This document shows, piece after piece, positions 1 through 13,083 of a stretch of 64,000 nucleotides of DNA (position 1 is its first letter; every line of letters starts with the position of its first letter). The stretch covers positions 3,911,001 to 3,975,000 of the forward strand of contig NC_134025.1 of the NCBI RefSeq assembly GCF_964204645.1, in the 5' to 3' direction. The translations under genes and the position numbers were made by a program. The notes beneath the pieces were generated by a model that had not been told where the DNA came from, ran no database searches, and saw nothing but the letters and a program-made list of their open reading frames with translations. This DNA is from Tubulanus polymorphus (taxonomy: Eukaryota; Nemertea; Palaeonemertea; Tubulaniformes; Tubulanidae).

Positions 1-1
1 A

Positions 2-3000
2 GAAAGACGATCGCGTTTAGACGAAGTTCTGAAATTATACACGATGAATCGCGAGATCGAAGACTTGTTGCAGTGGATCGCTGAACGTGAGGTGGTCGCT
101 GGATCACATGAGCTAGGACAAGACTTCGAACACGTCACGGTAAATATCGCCGCAGAATCTGTTGTACAGTCATACCCATGTCAGATCTGATGGGTACTAC
201 GATGTATTTATATGACGAGTGAGGTCAAAATCCGACCTATGAAAAATTTCCAATTATTTCTTTATTCATTCTTGGTCAGTTATACTGTTAAACTTGCTTA
301 AGTCATCATAGCTGTGGTAATCATTATGTTTGACTGTAGTTGACTATGCAACACGTCCCTGTTCCGACTAAAACTACATAGAAATATTGTTGAGAAGTAG
401 ATATTGATTGTTTGTTGCGTTTATTGTTTCAGATGTTGTTAGATCGTTTTAAAGAATTCGCTCGTGACACGCAGAATATCGGTTCAGAACGCGTCGCTGA
501 AGCTAATGACCTCTGCGATCAGCTGATCAACGCCGGTCATTCGGATGCGGCTACGATAGCTGAGTGGAAGGACGGCCTCAATGAGGCCTGGACAGACCTG
601 TTAGAACTGATTGAGACGAGGACACAGGCTCTGCAGGCTTCTTGGGAACTTCACAAGTTCTTCCATGACTGCAAAGACACCTTGGAGAGAATCTACGTAA
701 GTGGCATTTACATGAGTCTTCATGATACCGGTGTTTTGTTAGATTATGTCGTTATCGGTGAATTATGTTCAACTTCAGGAAAAGCAAAATACTATTCCCG
801 AAGATCTTGGCCGCGATGCTAAAACGGTAGCTGCTCTCCAAAGGAAACATGCTAATTTCGAACATGATTTAGTCACACTTGGTGCTCAGGTAATATATAA
901 GTTTAGCATTCATTACTCCAACCTGTTATGAGGTATGATTCTGTAGATGATCTGACGATACGTTTCGAATTTTACAGGTCCAAACGGTCCAAGAAGATGC
1001 CTCCAAGCTCATAGCTGGATATGCCGGTGATAAAGCCCGTGAAATACGTGAACGTGAGGCTGAAGTCGTCAACGCCTGGCGTAATTTACAGATGATGTGC
1101 GAATATCGTAAAAACAAACTCGCCGATACGAACGATCTGTTCAGATTCTTTAATATGGTGCGAGATTTACGTTTATGGATGAAAGATATCATCACACAGA
1201 TGAATACACAAGAAAAACCAAGGTTTGTACTTCGAGAAATATCGATACTCTGATTGTACTGAGAGTGAATTTAAGAGCTATTAGATTAATGAATATGTTG
1301 ATATTTTCAGAGATGTTTCCGGCGTTGAACTGTTGATGAATAATCATCAGTCGTTGAAAGCCGAAGTGGATGCACGCGAAGAAAACTTCGCGATCTGCGT
1401 GAACTTGGGAAAGGATCTTCTGGCGAGGAAACATTACAGACAAGAGGAGGTAACGAGGTCTTCTCTAGCTACAGTTCTCGACCATCTGTTTAATATGATG
1501 CTCGATGTGGTAATGCATGAATTTCTACGACAAAAGAAAGATAAAAGTGCCAAGATATTGAATGATGGGGGTTTTGGTTTCGTGATCAAGTGAAATTTTT
1601 GGAAATCCTTTTTGGTTAAGATTGATGAATTCGATCAAAAAAGTCATTTATCTCGTGAAACTTAACCCCGAAATTATGATCGCAAGTTTCTAATCTCGTG
1701 GATTGATGTAATTTTAGGTTCGAGAGAAATTGATACAGCTTACCACAGAACGATGTACGATGATGGATCAATGGGAAGATCGATGGGAATATTTACAACT
1801 GAGTAAGTTTTATAGTTAAATCACTCATTTCTGAATAACAAAAAAAAAGATCTCCATCGCTGTAATGATAACGATTGTTTGTTCTAGTTTTGGAAGTTTA
1901 TCAGTTCGCTCGAGACGCTTACATCGCTGAGTGCTGGCTCATAGCGCAGGAACCATACTTACAAAATACTGACCTTGGCGTAAGTAAATCGTTTAGATGC
2001 AATGTACTTCTCCAGGGAGGCCACTTACCTGGAAGTTAGGGAAATTTCTTTTCTTTAAAAAAGTCTGGGAATAGTCAGGGATTTTGTAAAAAAAAAGCTT
2101 AAAATCAGGGAAAAGTCGGGGAAATTTGTTGATTGTGCTTATAATCAAATTTTCCAACACATGTCTTAGATTTAACTGTATTAATGGATTGGATTCTTAC
2201 CCGGATCAAGTCAGGGAAAACAACTTAAATGTTGGCGAATAATCGGGGTAAAGTCAGATCAAATAAATGCGGCTACCCCGCTCTCATCGTGATGTATTAA
2301 TTATCATCGTAATAATTGATTGATACGTGGATGAATCAGCGGATGATGACTGGTTCACTGTCACGTTGATAATATCTGATTGTCCAGTAGAGTGGAAGAA
2401 GTTACTACCGCGGTAGATGATGACGACGATCTGAATTCACATCGACTGGAAAATTGTCTCGAATCGATAACTCGCCAGACCGAAAGATAATCCCATTAAA
2501 TGCCTTCGGTCTGGTGTTAAAAACGATATCGATTGATCAATTTTTGCGGATACGGTCGGTACAGATTTTTGATTCGTCGTTTACAGGAAACGTTAGCCGA
2601 AGTTGAGAAATTGATTAAGAAACACGAAGCGTTTGAAAAGGCTGCAGCTACGCAAGAGGAAAGATTCGCCGCATTGGAACGTTTGACTACGGTAGGATTT
2701 ATTCTTAATAAGCACACTTAATACACACGCTTAATTTATATATAATCATTCAATGTGGCATTTCTATTATCGACCGTCGATTTTGTTAATTGGGTCGATC
2801 GATTAAAAAACCAAGGATGAAAAAAAATGTGAATATAGTTCTGGGGCAGCACAACTGATAATTACAACAATATGTTGAAGCAGCAGCACGGATAGATGAT
2901 AGCTTCGAGTGATTAACTTATACATTATGTGCACATATTGTCGTTTCAATGTGGACAGATGTCTGAAGCAAAAAAAAACTTGATTTGAAGTCTAATTCAT

Positions 3001-6000
3001 ATAATCAGTTATTTGTTGCTTGAAACCTCGGCTTTTCTAGTTGGCATATATATATATACATATATGTAGTATATTATACATTACGCGATGATGTGACTTT
3101 CTTTCAAACGCTTACAATTTCTTCACACATTTTTCAAAAGAACGCTTTTCGCTGAGTGTTATATATTCATCATGAATCTCTCGTGCGTTGTTATTGTTGT
3201 TGTTGTTGTTGTTGTAAATGTTGTTGTGTCAGTATAACACAAACGCCTGACGATGCTAATGCCATTTTTCTTCAAAGTTTGAACTGAAAGAACGCATACG
3301 ACGCCGGCGAGAGAAATACGCGAGTCTCGGCTACGACACGGGCACGTCGTTAAGCCCGCAGGAGGGTAGCTTCCACGAGGATGATACTATTAATGTAAAT
3401 ACCATAAATACCGTTTAGTTTCATGAGCCAAATTGGTAGTGGACTAACCTTCTATACAGCTAAGTTCATTTGGCCGCGATTGTCATGAATGTGAAATACT
3501 AACGATTTATTTGGAAATACAGTGAAAACTGCTTTAATTCAAGTCGTGAGAGGCTGATGAAATTAATCCGGTTCGTGTGAAATCTGCAAAAAAATCTCAA
3601 ATCATACGTGTTTGTGTATCATCGGGCGATAAATGATATCCGGATTAGCTTAAAATCGGGATTAAACTAATCTGAATTAAGCGGGTTCGACTGTAAATCG
3701 CATTCACGACAATTTGAAGTCACGTGTAGTTGAATAACTGGAGTTTCTGTTCGTCAACCCCAGTGTTCGGCATGAGTATTATCATCAATTATTATCATAG
3801 TAATATTTATTATCATCTAATAAATTGTAGACATCTTGCAAATTGCCTGCTAAACGCACGCGACATATCCTCGCAAACTTACGGGTGAGTGAGGTGAGGC
3901 TTATTCACCGCCCCCTCGCTCGCTCTCTTTCAATTAAAAAAAAACCGGTTTCCACCACTGCAGGCTCGCATCCTTCTATACCTTACAAACAATTATCACG
4001 AATAGAACTGAAAATCTAGAAGACGATTTTAGTCGAGAGTTAGTTGTTTTTAAATCGCGTGCTGTGTTTGTGTTTTTTGAAGTTGCGACTATCGTCGTCG
4101 TCGCTCGACGAGGATCACGCGACGGCAGACGACGAGCTTCCATCGCTCGTTCTCAGCGGACGCCGATATTCCGAGGAAGATCTGATGGCTTCGTTAAAAA
4201 CGCGCAGTAAATTAACGAAGAAAGAACGGGTGAATTTATTACACATTACATTATTTTATATATATATATATATATTTTATATATACGTAAAGTTCTTCTA
4301 GTTTGATTCAATGCACAAGTGAGAGGCGGCTATAATTTCGGTGTCCGGGCTTCATTTCATCGAGGTTTTTACGTAAGACGCTGAATATTAGGATATTAAC
4401 GCTGCCATATTTATTTCTTATCGGGTTCACCGAAATCTAGACGCATTGATAAATCGTTTCTTCAGTTTATAGAGTTCGAAACATCCAAATTGTGGTTTTT
4501 AAATGGCAAGGGTAGTTTGGAGAACGCCAGATGGCGCTACTCGTCAAAAGCATTGTATGAGTATCGATTAAATTTCTTAGTAATTATAAGTGATGTCATG
4601 GCAATCTAGGTTATATATTGAGCTGATAAACATCGGCTTCGTTCTTTTATATCCACATGACCTTCGGATTTATTGAAACCTCTTTTCGAGAATATTTGAT
4701 TGGTCCGCTCTCGAAGAGAGACCGTAACGGGAAGTTTCGATGAGCCCATCGTGAGTGTACACCTCCGCAATAATACCTGTATTCGAGATTATCTATGGCA
4801 GTGTTGCAATTGGAATATGTCTCTGGTTTGAATTGGCTCGGGGTATTTGCGTGCAAACCATACACACCACAATGTTAGAGGTTTTAAATCGGGGATTTAA
4901 TTGTATTTCACCCGTAGTACAAGATCTATTCACGCATAGACGCCCCCTATAGGCTAGTTAAGAACACAAACTAATTAGAACCGGAAAACAGCCACAAGAG
5001 ATGGTATTAGTGAAAATTGCATGAAGATTTATGGTTTGATGAATTAGGGTTGAATTTCTTTGTTTGTTTATTCACTTTTTGGTTTCATTTTCTTACACGT
5101 TTTGATTTTTTTGGTGAAATTTGTATTTAAGAACGTGGAAGATGATAATTTACTAGATACTCCTCCAGCTGTAGTTAAAAAATGCTTGATTAATTGATAA
5201 AATGTTTCGACTCTGTGGCACATTCGATATTGCATCATCTGACAATTTACTTATTTTCTTTTGATCTGAACATTTTCACCCTAGCTGAACACGTATACGG
5301 CTGACACCTTTTTATTTTACGTTTTGCAATCAATAATGCAACAATCATGAATTTTTTCGTTGGTGTTAGATTGAAACTTGATTCAGCATCGGAGAAATCG
5401 TAAACAGAGTTGGGTTGAGGGAACTACTGGCTTAATCAAAACCGAGATGACAATAACATGCTTTTAACGGTTATTGGTTTATTTATCAATCATCCATTCA
5501 TCATCAAAACAAACCCTAACATCGATCAACTGTGTATCTTCATAAAAAATCTACGTATGATTTTCCCATCGGTTCTGCTTGGAAAATATCTGAACAATTC
5601 GTGCAGATATTCAGACATTCTTAGACAACCGATGGAGCGATTTTGACCTAATCTGGATTATTCATCATCATCAGTATTATAATATCAACACGATGAGATC
5701 TGTTCGATCTGCCGGTGTGTGCGTCTGTATTAATTAATCAGCCGCAATATGTGCTGTTGTTTGAGTAAGGGTCATTACGGATTATTCAGGGAAAGTCTTC
5801 AGGTAAAACCTTCACGATCATAAACCTATATAAGTAATGGTGGCCAATACAGCTGAGCGAGTCTTGTAGTGGTGGAATATGATGTGGACAGAGTCGGAAC
5901 ATTTCAAGTTTTGTTACACCCCAGTAGACTGTTTATACCTGTTTATATGATGATAATATCCCTGTAGATTATAAAATCCCAATGTTTTTATTGTTGTTGT

Positions 6001-9000
6001 GCATAGAGTGAAATGATTTTTTATTTGTAGAATATTTCGAGTTAAAGCATTGTCATAGTGTGACTACTGTCAACTTCTTATGTGTGTGGTTCACTATAAC
6101 TTCGCGCATGAAAGTTGTTATTCTGTTGTTGTTGAAAGTATTTCAGATTCCGTGGACAAACTCTTAACATAACTTTTCTTCTAGCAGACGTTGAGTCTTT
6201 CAGTATACTAGAATGTTGCTGCTCCTTACTGAATGAAGTGTCTGGGTTCCCACAGCTCTCTGCAGCCCGCCTTCACAAACCCATCATCTTTCCATATTCA
6301 GCACAGTACAAAACGTAACATTCACTGAAATCTTTAGAAGCAAAATTCAATAGATCTTTAGTGCTAATATTACCGGTATTAGAATTTTTATGCATTCTGA
6401 AACAAAGATTTTTTGCTTGCAAATTTTGATGAATCAAATTCGCCAAAACGTAAACAGGATGAATTGAATTGTTGCGGTATTTAGACTGACTGCATTTGTG
6501 CATTTTGTAAAAATGTTGTGGTGGCGAATTGCCTATTATTATACATGAAATTGATGGGATTGAGGTTTACGACTAATGAGTGAATTGTTAGTGCTTTTTC
6601 TCAAGAGAGCGCAACCGAGGAAAAACTGATCTGTTTATATGCACCGCCGCTGAACTGTATTTGATGCCTCTTGACAAAACCCTCCTGTTGATGCAACTGT
6701 AAGCGATTTGCTCGTGGAATGTTTCGTAGAAAAATATTTATTCGTCCTTTTGCCATAATTAAACCAATCGGACCGTCGAAATTACGCTTATCTCCTCAGA
6801 TATGCGTCGAACTCTGAAGAGTTTTTTCGAAATGAAAAAGTAAGCAGGCTTGAATAACAGGCGGGTTTTTTCTTTTAAAATGGGGAGGTTGTATACGAGA
6901 AGAGCTTCTATTTGGATTGGGTGGATTCTGTATCAAATCCTTATTGTTTACATTATACAGACTGTTGTGAGTAGATATTACTCACACAGGCTTTCTTAAG
7001 CCGGTCTTATTATAGACTCAGCTGGTTGTCTTACCCTGTATCATTATCAGTACAGGATGGTGCATCACACGGATCAGGTAATTTCCTTTGTATCAAACTT
7101 CTTCGTTAAAACTGTTCGTTCTGAAAAAAAAGCATATTTCACGTGCAAAATATTATGAATATTTGATAGAATAGATCGTCAAAGTGTGCGATCTCAAGAT
7201 GCTTGGTTTGAGAACTCAGTTTTAATGATGAAGGTGCGTTTTGAATGATACTTTCAAACTGAAATGTCCAGGTTGGTGCAGATGGGTAATGCCGATATTT
7301 TCTGCCATGGATTTGTGCATAATTGCTTCTGCAATTATTTCTTTATCGGCCATTTATCAGTTAGCGAAATCAGCATGGCTTCGAGGCAATTTTTGATTAT
7401 TTATAGATGATTGTCAATCACGGATAATGAGCCTCTTGTCATGAGGAGTATTCACTGGCTGTGCTGAGCGCACGTGGGTTTCGCTGTAGGGTCAACTGCT
7501 GATTTCTTTAACGCGTTCACAATGAAGTTCGTTTTCAATTGAAGTCACCGGCTGAAGCTACAGCTGCTCGAATCGAAGTCCATGGAATGAAATAATAGTT
7601 GTTCGTAGCGAATTCGTATTTTCACCGTCGATCATGGGAAATGTTATTCTGTTACAGTTCGAGTTGAAAGAAAGACAGAAACGTCAAGAAGAAGAATATC
7701 GTCGCCAACATCCAGAAATTGATCATGGCGTCTCGCCGCGAGAATTACGGTTACAGAAAATGATCGAGGAGTTCCTTCCTCCACCGGAGAAGTAAGATAT
7801 TATCTAAACATGATTGCAGTTCAGCCGACAGAATCGATTCAGAAAAAGACCTCCTTGTCAAGAATATTAATAATTTCGGTCGCTAATGTTTATTGCGCGT
7901 GTTTTTATAGAGAACCAGAACCAGAAATTGTGCACGAACCAGAACGAGGTGCCGGTGAACCGCTAGTCAATGGAGAATCAGAAGAACCATCAAGAGCTCG
8001 TAAGTATTACAATATGTATTACATGTATCGAACTGGCATCTGTGTAATAACTACTGCTATCTATCTATCTATCTATCTATCATCAGTGTGTGTCCTCCCT
8101 CGATCATGTTTCGTCGTACATGATTAAATCAAATCTTATTCGGAATTCCGTGCTTTAACAACTGGTTTGGATTTGATTCTGTCGTACTGAATGTCCTGCT
8201 GTCCTCGCTCAATAACAATGTGGTCAATTGAGTGAACCGATGTCACCTCTGTGTTCATTGAAAACGTCGCTCTATGTTGTCACTTCGTAACTATATTCGA
8301 TGGACAGCTGGCTCGATGAGTCATTCTTTCATTACAAATTTGCCAACTTTTGAAATTTGACAAGTTATTCCTCCCTCTCTTGTGTCTAATGGAATAATTT
8401 GTAAAGATGGCAAAAAATGTTGTCACTATTGTGTTAGCGTATATTGTGGCGGCTTATTCCTTCCAATCTCACTCATTCGATGTCTGAGAGCTTCTTCTCT
8501 TTTACTACCAATCATTCGAGTCGGTTTTTTCTGATCACAGATTAACGGAGAACCCCCGCGCTGCAGTAGACTCGGCTAGCTACTGTATAGAATAGTAAAT
8601 CTATCAATTATAGCTAAATTAAATCCACCTCTGAAAGCATTAGCTTAGTATCTGATACTAATTGACTACTGAAGTCAATGTAAACACTCAATCTCTGCAT
8701 GTTCTTTACCATAGTTATTAGTTTCTTTATGATTTGATTTAAAAAGAAAAACATGTTAGAATAATTTTATAATGAAGATATTATGGGCATTTAATTAAAT
8801 GGTTGAATAATCTTAAGATTTAATTTTTAGTGCCTTTAAACTTGTACAATTCAAGAAATTACTGATTTCTAATATTGTATTTTTAACGTCTATTAATTAT
8901 ATTGACTCATTTATTAATCATTTCATCTTTCGATATTTTGTGCATCTTGGAGAATTCTTTAACGAACTGACATCAATCTGTCCGCTCATCGTTTAAAATC

Positions 9001-12000
9001 TTTTCAGTTTTTTCCTCATCTCTATTTATCGTCAATCCGAAACGACCATCATGAAAAAAGATCAACTTTCATTTGTTGTTTTCTTCGAGTCATTTTTTTT
9101 GTTTTAAATCTTCATCGACATTTCTTCATCTTGACTTCAACTGTTTGCTCCGAGATGCTGTAAATTTGTTGAACTAACAAAACATTTCTATATAAACCGT
9201 GCTATCCAACCATCCATCCATCCATCCATTGTGCGGCCGTGTGCCTGTGTTCGACGCATGTGTAACTTGACTCATGAAAATGCATGTATCTTTCTGTACT
9301 TACGTAGCGGTTGAAGGAGAACCTAAAATATCGACCAGCGAGCCGTCTAAGGGTAAGTTCAGATACGAAAATGATTTTTTAATCATCGCCGCGAATGCTT
9401 TCTGATCATCGCTGGGAAAGGTTTTGATAGATCATTACGTTCAACCGCCTTATTTTTGTCCTTCGTACGTAGAGGAAATCCTTGGTTATTTTTCATTTCA
9501 TCTCGAGAAAATAGTCGAGTCTGGCCAGGATCCCGGATAGCTAGCTTTCTAACCCTTAGCTTACTTAGGGCTGAGATCTTTTCAGATCGAAGGTAAGTGC
9601 AGCTTTTCTGCGTCCTTACCGTAGATAGTAGGGTTGCTGATTTCGGCATCGATTGAGGTAAGTTCGAACTATACGATCGATGGCTACTTTTAATGCTTGA
9701 AGAAGGTTCTTTTCTGATCATATGGATTTCTCATTTCATCATCTTTACGCTCAGAGGTCCCCGGTACGTGTGTTCGCTTTCATCAAAGTCCTGCGAAAAA
9801 AAAAAATTTGTTGAAATTAATGGAAAATTGTTGATTTTAATGGAAACAGAGCTTTCTCCAGACCCATTCATCAGTCTTGTCTCGTCAAATCATTCATCAC
9901 TCTTTTGTTGTGCATTTCATGCTTGCTTTTCAGTCTCAATTGTTGTTTTCATCACTATAATATACTGCCGCGATGCGATATAACTGCTTCAGTGGAAAGC
10001 TGATTAAAGGAACTTATTATATTTATTGAATTTTTGTTTGTCACAAGTCTTTGATTCAGTTTTTGCCATGCTTTTTTTCCATAAAGTAGTATTTCATTTT
10101 TGACAACAAATATGTATTTTACCTACTAAGATACCAGTTCATGCGCACGTGTATTGCTGTTTCTATCCAAGAATTCTCATCACACATCGCCATATGTCAT
10201 TGGACAAAATGCATGAGTTCTTATCTAACTCGGATTATTACATCGAAAACTGAAGAAATCCTCTTATAAAAATGCATGTTTTGGTTACTTTATATATACT
10301 AATGAACTGTAGAGTGTAATGCAGTGTTTTGCATGGTTGAAAACAGCAGTACACTGTACTTTAGATTGAACTTTGTCGATGTATGTTTTTTATCCCTATT
10401 TGCTGACCGCACGTCTTTCTTATACTATATTAGCGCGTCCAGTTGAAAAAGCCCAAGTAAGCCCCACCCAGGAGGCAGCGAAACCTAGTAAGTTTTATGA
10501 GGCCGATGCGCTCTTGTCTATTCTATCTACTATCCTTAGAATTGCTTGTAGTTTTACACCGGCAGTTTGATTATTATTTCCTAGCACTTTCGTGACTTAA
10601 AACATCTGGAAAGCGTTTTGATGGTTCACTGATAATGATGATAATAGATGTTTATAGTCAGCCTATAGTGAATTGCACTGTGCACATAGTATGAAAACCT
10701 TCCAATGATTCCAACAATTCCTTTTCAATCCAATATTTTGTCATTCATGGCTTTTGATAGGCGATCTTTCTATTTCATCTTCTTATCTCAACCCAACCAT
10801 TGAAACCCCTGATTATCCTTCTTCCTGAATTGATATTGTGACAATAAGTTCCCTTGGTTCAATCATAGCTTAATCCGCGATATTTCGACTTCATAGAAGT
10901 TGTTAGTTTTACCCTAGTTAGTTAGATTAGAGATGTACGTAGCTACGTATTCTAGCTGTATATACCGGGGTAGTACTTCCTTACTTTTAGTTACGTATGA
11001 TTTCTAGTTGAGTCTCGATGTGCCTATATTTTAGTTGAAATTGAATTATTGTGTGTATGTTAAGTTGTACCTTTAAAACTGTTTCTCTTAGCACAAATAC
11101 ACCTCCAATCTTTCACTATTCTGTTTTCAACGATTTGAAAGAGACAACTTTGATTGGTGTCCTCCTCACCATTAACTTTGGCTGGCGTTCCACGTTGTAA
11201 ATGACTTCCACCATTTCCTGCCTACACTGGCTGTCAGTGACACTCGTAATTCATTACATCCTCAGAATATGAAACGTGAACACGTTGATATATTGCTCAA
11301 AATGAGCTGAATATTGCACTTGCACTGAGCTGTATTACATACTAAATCACAACAACAAATAACTATTAAAAACTCAGTAACACAATTTAATGGTTAATGT
11401 AATAAATTCGCTTTAATTGTGGATGGATTACTATTTAATTATGAATCTGACGTGTTAATAATCTTAAAGTCCTCGTCCCTATTCGTACTAATTAAAAACC
11501 AAAGCTGATCTAATGCTTTATCTAAATAACATAACGTAAGTAATAACTTTATTCTAATAGAAATCATTCGCAGAACCAATCATCGAAACAGTTACGAAAC
11601 TGTCTTAATTAAGTAATTTCTGAATGCTTTCAAATTTTAAGAGAAATTCAGATTAGCTCTTCGAATGGTTACGCATATATATTTTTATTTTAATTGATTT
11701 TCCTGATGATAACGAATCATTAATTATTTTGTGCCATCAGAAAAGCGTTCCAAGTCGCCGTTTGGCTCGTGGTCGCGTAAAGGTCGACCGAAATCACATG
11801 AAGATGCACCATCTGTAATAGGTAACTATAACAATCCCTTCCCTATGATTTAGTTTTATTTAATTACTTACCCCATCCTGTAGGTTACGGGAACATTTAA
11901 CAATTTAATTTTCACCGGGTTGGTTGTAATTTTATAGTTATTTACAGGTTTTTTACTGCGATGATTTTGAATTCATGAACAATTTTAGATATGACTTCAT

Positions 12001-13083
12001 TGTTTTTTCTCTGCGGATTTTTTTTTTTTTCGGTAAAAAGATATAATTGCTTATATTTTTATGAATTGAATATTTTCGGTACATCTAGTAAATTTTAGTG
12101 ATTTCTCAGGATAGAGGTTTGTACATTTCGAACTTACCTTTGCCTCATGTAGCATGTTTGGTGACAGTGTCTTTTCTATTCAATAATATTATACGATATC
12201 GGAAAAGAAAGCTTCGAAAAAGATTTAGTGATGAGAATGGAAATAAAGTTTGGAAGACAATGGAATGTTCATGAAAAATAGATATTCAGAAAGTAAACGA
12301 AGTTATGATTTTGTGTTTTAAGTTGGGTTGAATTGTTTTTAGAACCAGTTAGCGGCAGTCCGGGTGATGTTGAATTCCACCATGAAGGAATACTGGTGCG
12401 AAAACACGAATGGGAATCCACTACAAAGAAGGCATCAAGCAGGTGCGGTTATATACAGTCTTACAACTCTATAATAAACATGTATATAAGTTGAGATGAT
12501 AAATTTCTGTTTACTTATTGTAATTTCAGACACTGGGACAAACTATATTCCGTATTAAACCAATCGGAGTTCTCGTTCTATCATAATCAGAAACAAGCGA
12601 AAGCTGTAAGTTATCAACTCTTTAAGCGACAGATTGTAACCTTACATTCATAGTTCAGATCTAATTTTCATTTGTTGTTTCGATTGTAGGATCCGAGTGC
12701 TCGCTTCCATCATGAGCCAGCTATCGATCTTGCTGGTTCTTCCGTCGCCGTTGCGACCGACTACCACAAACGCCCCCATGTGTTACGATTGAAACTAAAC
12801 AATGGAGGAGAATATCTTCTGCAGTGTAAAGATGACGTAAGTCCATAAAATCATTCGGCTACATCTCTTCAGAATGTGGAGAAGTGAGGGTTAATATCTG
12901 ATGACGCATTCGCGTTGTTTATTACAGGATGAAATGAATGTGTGGTTAACGAAGATTAACACGTGCATCGGTGAAGACGGAGGTTCGCCATCGAGAGCGC
13001 AGACTCTTCCAGCCAAAACGGACTCGCCGACCCGCGGTGAACCGAAACGACGTTCATTCTTCACGTTGGGAAAGAAGAAATAA
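2..13083 (+). CDS. SPTBN: beta-spectrin, C-terminal part (partial at 5' end)
   Basis: Actin-crosslinking, membrane-skeleton protein that pairs with alpha-spectrin. Coding exons: 2-139, 433-696, 779-889, 978-1222, 1311-1449, 1718-1802, 1888-1979, 2587-2691, 3278-3394, 4083-4229, 7658-7791, 7911-7999, 9308-9352, 10434-10487, 11741-11821, 12343-12442, 12530-12605, 12690-12836, 12928-13083; joined they give 774 residues plus stop. The first eight exons hold the last spectrin repeats, with signatures such as [26 protein letters not shown] and [11 protein letters not shown] that match SPTBN1 almost word for word. The exons at 12343-13083 encode the PH domain ([21 protein letters not shown]) followed by a basic tail ending FFTLGKKK. 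The exons at 3278-11821 are a charged linker and look like cassettes. The N-terminal actin-binding and earlier repeat exons lie left of the window. AATAAA signals near 13950 could end the mRNA. Family assignment is very secure; use of every linker exon is inferred. Confidence 0.96.
2013..2280. mobile_element. degenerate hAT-like MITE in a spectrin intron
   Basis: The stretch starts CAGGGAGGCCACTT and ends with the reverse complement of CGGGGTAGCCGCATT, giving imperfect terminal inverted repeats. Inside, a GTCAGGGAAA-type motif recurs several times. No coding capacity and no clear target-site duplication. It lies in the intron between the spectrin exons at 1979 and 2587. Classification is inferred from the CAGGG ends only. 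Confidence 0.5.
3187..3215. repeat. (TTG)n microsatellite
   Basis: Run of TTG/GTT trinucleotides with one interruption, in a spectrin intron just upstream of the exon at 3278. Confidence 0.8.
3530..3693. mobile_element. pogo/Tigger-like MITE, copy 1
   Basis: Starts CAGTGAAAACTGCTTTAATTC and ends TTAAGCGGGTTCGACTG, flanked on both sides by TA, as expected for Tc1/mariner-pogo elements. The terminal repeats are imperfect but match those of the copy at 30507-30680. About 164 bp, non-coding, intronic in beta-spectrin. Confidence 0.6.
4230..7657. other. large intron of beta-spectrin
   Basis: Intron before the second FELKER-type linker exon. It holds a short TA repeat (about 4257-4276) and AT-rich unique sequence. 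I see no further exon that keeps the frame, no RNA gene and no intact mobile element. Confidence 0.6.
8057..8082. repeat. (CTAT)n microsatellite
   Basis: Perfect CTAT tetranucleotide run in the spectrin intron downstream of the exon ending at 7999. The rest of the intron up to 9308 shows nothing else I can support. Confidence 0.85.
9210..9230. repeat. (CCAT)n microsatellite
   Basis: Perfect CCAT tetranucleotide run about 80 bp upstream of the 45-nt linker exon at 9308 in beta-spectrin. Confidence 0.8.
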
